Assembly: GCF_026419855.1 (NCBI RefSeq)
Contig: NZ_JAOAKP010000003.1
Location: 1-61,950, forward strand
Direction: 5' to 3'
Length of the DNA: 61,950 nucleotides
Origin: Methanothrix sp.
GTDB taxonomy: Archaea; Halobacteriota; Methanosarcinia; Methanotrichales; Methanotrichaceae
Made by a program: the position numbers and the translations under genes. How positions within the stretch are numbered: position 1 is the stretch's first letter; the number at the start of each line of letters is the position of its first letter. The notes beneath the pieces were generated by a model that did no database searches, was not told where the DNA came from, and saw only the letters and a list, made by a program, of their open reading frames with translations. Below are positions 58,246-61,950 of the stretch, one piece after another.

Positions 58246-59151
58246 GTGATACATTTGGCAGCCTACAACCGCATGCCTCCAGAGGAGCTTCAGTCCAGGG
58301 CAGAGGAGGCGATTCGCAGGCTCGAGCACTGCGAGATATGTCCCAGGAGATGTGGGGTGGATCGTGCTGGCGGAGAGCTGGGGTTCTGCAGGACAGGTCG
58401 CCTGGCGAAGGTGAGCAGCGCAGGTCCACACTACGGCGAGGAGCCACCGCTAGTCGGATACCACGGCTCGGGAACCATATTCTTCGCCGGCTGCAACCTC
58501 GCATGCGTCTTCTGTCAGAACTACGAGATAAGCCAGCTCGATATGGGGGTAGAGGTCACTGCAGAACGCCTTGCCGGCATAATGATGCATCTACAGCTAA
58601 CAGGATGCCACAACGTCAATCTCGTCACTCCAACACATGTTGTGCCGCAGATACTCGAGGCTCTGGTCATCGCACGTGAGATGGGTCTGAGCATACCTCT
58701 GGTGTACAACAGCGGCGGGTATGATTCCGTGGAGACGCTCCGCCTTCTCGACGGCATCGTGGACATATACATGCCTGACGCAAAATACGGCTCTGACGAG
58801 ATGGCAATCAGATACTCCAATGCTCCCGGATACGTGGAGGTCATGAAGGCTGCGATAAGAGAGATGCACCGTCAGGTGGGAGATCTTGTCATCGAGAACG
58901 GGATCGCAGTAAGAGGCTTGCTTGTGCGCCATCTGGTCCTTCCGAACAACCTGGCGGGCACAGAGGAGGTTGTGAGGTTCATATCAGAGCTGTCGAGGAA
59001 CACGTACATCAACATCATGGACCAGTACAGGCCTGAGTACAGAGCAGATCGGTACAACGAGCTCTCGAGGCGCATAACGCTGAGCGAGTACAGGGAGGCC
59101 CTGCGGCTTGCGAGATCTGCCGGCCTCTCGAGGGGCCTGGAGGATATTTAA
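58246..59151 (+). CDS. Radical SAM protein, pyruvate-formate-lyase-activase-like
   Basis: A 301-residue radical SAM enzyme. The [4Fe-4S]-SAM motif is C83-x3-C87-x2-C90 in AGCNLACVFCQN. A further N-terminal cysteine set CEICPRRCGVDRAGGELGFC (residues 29-48) resembles that of PFL-activase-like and AmmeMemo-type radical SAM proteins. A TIM-barrel follows (NVNLVTPTHVVPQ, VYNSGGYDSVETL). No obvious substrate protein is adjacent. GTG 58246 is the start, with TTG 58255 as an alternative. Confidence 0.82.
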   Translation: MIHLAAYNRMPPEELQSRAEEAIRRLEHCEICPRRCGVDRAGGELGFCRTGRLAKVSSAGPHYGEEPPLVGYHGSGTIFFAGCNLACVFCQNYEISQLDMGVEVTAERLAGIMMHLQLTGCHNVNLVTPTHVVPQILEALVIAREMGLSIPLVYNSGGYDSVETLRLLDGIVDIYMPDAKYGSDEMAIRYSNAPGYVEVMKAAIREMHRQVGDLVIENGIAVRGLLVRHLVLPNNLAGTEEVVRFISELSRNTYINIMDQYRPEYRADRYNELSRRITLSEYREALRLARSAGLSRGLEDI

Positions 59152-59194
59152 GGGCAGAGGGTCACGAGAGGGACTACGGTTTTGGAGGCAGAAA

Positions 59195-59620
59195 ATGCAA
59201 TATGAGTTTCTGGAGCACACCGCTGATGTCAAGTTCAGGGCCTATGGATCCAGCCCGGAGGAGATGCTGAGAAACGCGGCCCTGGCGATGTTCAGCGTCA
59301 TGATAGATACCGAGACCGTCAGGCCTGAGAGGATATGGGAGGTCGAGCTCGAGGCCGAGGATCTGGAGAGTCTCGCTTACAAATGGCTCTCCGAGCTTCT
59401 GTTCCTGTTCAGCGCAGAGGTCGCGGTCTTCAGCGATTTTGATATATCATTGAGCCATGATGGTGTATGGAGGATGAATGCCAGGGTTCTTGGAGAGAAT
59501 ATAGACAGGAAGAGGCACTCATTCGAGACCGAGATCAAGGCAGTCACGCTCCACCAGTTCGAGGTTAGGCCTGGGGATTCCGACAGGCCCTGGATGATGC
59601 AGGTTGTGCTCGATGTTTGA
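59195..59620 (+). CDS. Archease (RtcB cofactor)
   Basis: A 141-residue archease starting MQYEFLEHTADVKFRAYGSSPEEML, the characteristic family N-terminus with its metal-binding Asp. The later EIKAVTLHQFEV and final MQVVLDV strands match. Archease activates RtcB ligase for multiple-turnover tRNA splicing and RNA repair. GGAGGC precedes the ATG. It is followed 11 nt later by rtcB, the usual operon. Confidence 0.93.
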   Translation: MQYEFLEHTADVKFRAYGSSPEEMLRNAALAMFSVMIDTETVRPERIWEVELEAEDLESLAYKWLSELLFLFSAEVAVFSDFDISLSHDGVWRMNARVLGENIDRKRHSFETEIKAVTLHQFEVRPGDSDRPWMMQVVLDV

Positions 59621-59631
59621 GGGGTGGTCAC

Positions 59632-61053
59632 ATGCTAAAAAAGATAGATGAGAATATTTACGAGCTGCCGATAGGCTACAAGGAGGGAATGCGGGTCCCG
59701 GGCAGGATATTCATCTCCGAGTCTCTCCTGGAGATGGTGGAGCCGGGTACAGTGGAGCAGGTGGCGAACGTTGCCACCCTTCCGGGAATAGTTAAGTACT
59801 CAATGGCCATGCCGGATGCGCATCTCGGATACGGATTTCCTATAGGCGGCGTCGCCGCATTCCGGGAGGACGGCGGAGTCATAAGCCCCGGAGGTGTTGG
59901 GTTCGATATCAACTGCGGAGTGCGCCTCCTGCGCACAGATCTGACTGTTGAAGAGGTCAAGCCCGTGATATCTGATCTCATCGAGGCCCTTTTCAACGAG
60001 ATACCTTCAGGGGTTGGTGCCACAAGCAGGCTCCACGTATCAGACAGCGAGCTCACAGAGGCATTTATCGCGGGTGCGAGGTGGGCTGTGGAGCAGGGAT
60101 ACGGCACGGATGACGATCTGGAGCACTGTGAGGAGAACGGGTGCCTGAAGGGCGCTGACCCTGCGCAGGTCAGCACGAAGGCCAGAAAGCGTGGCAGGCC
60201 ACAGTTCGGGACGCTCGGCAGCGGCAATCACTTCCTTGAGGTCCAGTACGTGGGTGAGGTGTATGATGAGCGCATCGCCAGGCGCTTCGGGCTGTTCAAG
60301 GGCCAGGTCACTGTGATGATCCACTGCGGGTCCAGGGGGGCAGGGCATCAGATCTGCACGGATCATCTCGAGGTGCTCGCAAGAGCTGTGAAAAAGTACA
60401 ACATCGACCTGCCGGACAAGCAGCTCGCATGTGCGCCCATAGGAACCCCAGAGGCGACGAACTACTTCGGGGCGATGGCAGCCGCCGCGAATTATGCATG
60501 GGCAAACAGACAGATAATAGCACACTGGACCCGGGAGGTCTTCACCAAGTACTTCGGGGATGTGGAGATGCCTCTCGTATATGACGTGGCACACAACGTC
60601 GCAAAGATAGAGGAGCACATGGTTGATGGAAAGCTCGAGAGGCTCTACGTCCACAGGAAGGGCGCGACCAGGTCGTTCGGTCCATCCAGAAAGGAGGTGC
60701 CTCAGGACTACAGAGATGTCGGACAGCCCCTCTTGATCCCCGGGAGCATGGGCACACCATCGTATGTCCTCTGCGGCCAGGACAGGGCGCTGGAGCTCAC
60801 ATTCGGCAGTGCATGCCATGGCTCCGGCAGGATAATGAGCAGAAGCCAGGCGAAGAAGACCTACAGAGGATCTGATGTGAGGGCGAGCCTGCAGCGAGAA
60901 GGGATCAAGGTGATGGCAACAGAGCCCGCTGTGCTCGCAGAGGAGGCGCCGGAGGTCTACAAGCCCAGCCATGAGGTGGTCGAGGTCGTGCATGCGCTTG
61001 GGCTTGCGAAGAAGGTTGCACAGATGATACCTCTCGGTGTTTCAAAGGGATGA
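59632..61053 (+). CDS. rtcB: RNA-splicing ligase RtcB
   Basis: A 473-residue GTP- and Mn-dependent tRNA ligase that joins the halves of intron-containing tRNAs. Metal and catalytic features: AMPDAHLGYGFPIGGVAA, DINCGVRLL (Cys ligand), GTLGSGNHFLEVQ, MIHCGSRGAGHQ and the GMP-linking histidine in SACHGSGRIMSR. No intein is inserted. ATG 59632 is used. With archease it would splice the tRNA-Thr at 39665. Confidence 0.95.
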   Translation: MLKKIDENIYELPIGYKEGMRVPGRIFISESLLEMVEPGTVEQVANVATLPGIVKYSMAMPDAHLGYGFPIGGVAAFREDGGVISPGGVGFDINCGVRLLRTDLTVEEVKPVISDLIEALFNEIPSGVGATSRLHVSDSELTEAFIAGARWAVEQGYGTDDDLEHCEENGCLKGADPAQVSTKARKRGRPQFGTLGSGNHFLEVQYVGEVYDERIARRFGLFKGQVTVMIHCGSRGAGHQICTDHLEVLARAVKKYNIDLPDKQLACAPIGTPEATNYFGAMAAAANYAWANRQIIAHWTREVFTKYFGDVEMPLVYDVAHNVAKIEEHMVDGKLERLYVHRKGATRSFGPSRKEVPQDYRDVGQPLLIPGSMGTPSYVLCGQDRALELTFGSACHGSGRIMSRSQAKKTYRGSDVRASLQREGIKVMATEPAVLAEEAPEVYKPSHEVVEVVHALGLAKKVAQMIPLGVSKG

Positions 61054-61090
61054 GTTAGATTTAAGAACCCAAACGAACCCGCAACTGCGG

Positions 61091-61828
61091 ATGAAGCTGA
61101 GGGTGGTGCTTGTAGAGCCCAGGTATGAGGGCAACGTGGGCGCGGTCGCAAGGTCGATGAAAAACTTCGGCTTCAGCGAACTGGTCCTCGTCAGGCCCTG
61201 CGAGATCGGCTCATTTGGCATGGCCATGGCAGCTCATGCAAAGGACATACTGCAATCCGCCAAACACGTGGATCGCCTGGAGGATGCCCTTGACGGTGCA
61301 AATCTCATTGTTGGCACGACCGGAAAGCGTCTCTCCAGAGATCATCACCATCTCAGGCTCCACCTCCGCGTTCCCTTCCTCACACCATCAGAGCTCGCCG
61401 AGCGTTTGAGGGATAAGGACGGTACAGTGGCACTTCTGCTCGGCAGGGAGGACTGGGGGCTAACAAACGATGAGCTCATGATATGTGATGTGCTCGTGTC
61501 GATACCAACGAGCGATGAGTATCCGGTTATGAATTTATCGCATGCAGCAACTGTGATCCTCTACGAGCTCGGCCAGGTCGATTCCACGCTCGACGTCAGG
61601 CTGGCCGGAAGGGATATGCTGGAGAGGATATACGAGAGGACAGATCATCTCCTCAGGATCATAAATTATCCGGAGCACAAGATCCGCTATGTGGTGCTGA
61701 TGCTCCGCCGGATATTTGGAAGAGCGGAGCTGACAGAGCGGGAGGCGAACACTCTTCTCGGTGTGATAAAGAAGGCGATATGGAAGGTCGAGGGTGGGGA
61801 TGCGCAGGCCGAACAACCGGCTGACTGA
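61091..61828 (+). CDS. TrmJ-like SPOUT RNA methyltransferase
   Basis: A 245-residue SPOUT methyltransferase of the TrmJ/TrmH group, which 2'-O-methylates tRNA. The N-terminal part VVLVEPRYEGNVGAVARSMKNFGFSELVLV is motif 1, ALLLGREDWGLTNDEL is motif 2 and IPTSDEYPVMNLSHAATVILYEL contains motif 3, forming the SAM-binding knot. An extra helical C-terminal part is as in TrmJ. ATG 61091 lies about 30 nt past a TATA-like GATTTAAG, so a leaderless mRNA is likely. The substrate nucleotide is not determined. Confidence 0.88.
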   Translation: MKLRVVLVEPRYEGNVGAVARSMKNFGFSELVLVRPCEIGSFGMAMAAHAKDILQSAKHVDRLEDALDGANLIVGTTGKRLSRDHHHLRLHLRVPFLTPSELAERLRDKDGTVALLLGREDWGLTNDELMICDVLVSIPTSDEYPVMNLSHAATVILYELGQVDSTLDVRLAGRDMLERIYERTDHLLRIINYPEHKIRYVVLMLRRIFGRAELTEREANTLLGVIKKAIWKVEGGDAQAEQPAD

Positions 61829-61861
61829 GCTCAAAGGCGTGTGACCAGGGGATGTTAGGAT

Positions 61862-61950
61862 CCTGAGTTCCTCATCATTTAGGCGAGGTGAGACGGAACT
61901 GTGGCGAATGATGCTGCTTTTCTTATGAGATAACTGTGCCATTACCCACA
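61862..61950. mobile_element. Family C element copy 3, cut by window end
   Basis: The last 89 bp match the family C element from its left terminal repeat (CCTGAGTTCCTCATCATTTA) into its middle (GTGGCGAATGATGCTGCTTTTCTT...ATTACCCACA). It runs off the window, so the second end and any target duplication cannot be seen. Orientation is the same as copy 1. Confidence 0.8.

Noticed and set aside
59632-61053. Possible intein in RtcB
   Set aside because: Length and continuous motifs match an uninterrupted RtcB.

Overview
The window is archaeal chromosome from a methanogen, most likely an acetate-using Methanothrix (Methanosaeta)-type species. This is inferred from gene content; I could not search a database. 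Supporting content: methanogenesis marker protein 14, archaeal RNA polymerase subunits Rpo7, Spt4 and RpoP, aIF2-gamma, the exosome, proteasome alpha, archaeal RNase P proteins, KEOPS Pcc1, a GHMP-type shikimate kinase, FBP aldolase/phosphatase and archaeal MptD. Translation starts follow GGTG/GAGG-type sites or TATA boxes close enough to suggest leaderless mRNAs.

Layout. 1-11.7 kb: metabolic and redox genes (geranylgeranyl-reductase-like flavoprotein, ornithine cyclodeaminase/alanine dehydrogenase, thioredoxin, ThyA, glutaredoxin, orphan phosphate permeases PstC-PstA, FeoB, and an RlmJ-like methyltransferase). 11.7-14.3 kb: repeat-rich stretch with miniature elements, a TnpB start remnant and an ABC-2 exporter. 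14.3-18.2 kb: ion transporter, BofA-like protein, MBL hydrolase, RimI, DUF2111. 18.4-23.7 kb: a tight five-gene operon of Ni carbon monoxide dehydrogenase (CooS), a four-cluster ferredoxin, formate dehydrogenase FdhA and two further Fe-S proteins. 23.7-28.9 kb: miniature elements around a sensor with a degenerate SpoIIE phosphatase domain, and FBP aldolase/phosphatase. 29.0-31.3 kb: MptD, archaetidylserine synthase, archaetidylserine decarboxylase and archaeosortase. 31.4-34.7 kb: a secreted subtilase split by a stop and frame change. 34.9-38.3 kb: minus-strand translation/transcription operon (S27ae to aIF2-gamma). 39.7-48.6 kb: tRNA-Thr with intron, two secreted proteins, PolX, class II ribonucleotide reductase, CooC, shikimate kinase/chorismate mutase, CooT, tRNA-Arg. 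48.6-57.8 kb: a long minus-strand information-processing superoperon (prefoldin, Pcc1, RpoP, L37Ae, exosome, SBDS, proteasome alpha, RNase P, L15e, primase-like Fe-S protein, marker 14). 58-61.8 kb: radical SAM enzyme, archease, RtcB, TrmJ-like methyltransferase.

Most interesting system: the CooS-FdhA operon. Its plan resembles hydrogen-dependent CO2 reductases (FdhF linked to a hydrogenase by HycB-like Fe-S proteins) with the hydrogenase replaced by a CO dehydrogenase, which suggests a soluble CO:CO2/formate oxidoreductase. Probable nickel-maturation proteins CooC and CooT lie 22-25 kb downstream. Other points of note: at least three families of miniature inverted-repeat elements, one with clear 8-9 bp target duplications; a divergent nrdJ/cooC pair in which neither gene has an AUG, GUG or UUG start where homology requires one; a pseudo-phosphatase; an RlmJ-like enzyme in an archaeon; and an RNase P subunit whose extended 3' end overlaps psmA out of frame.
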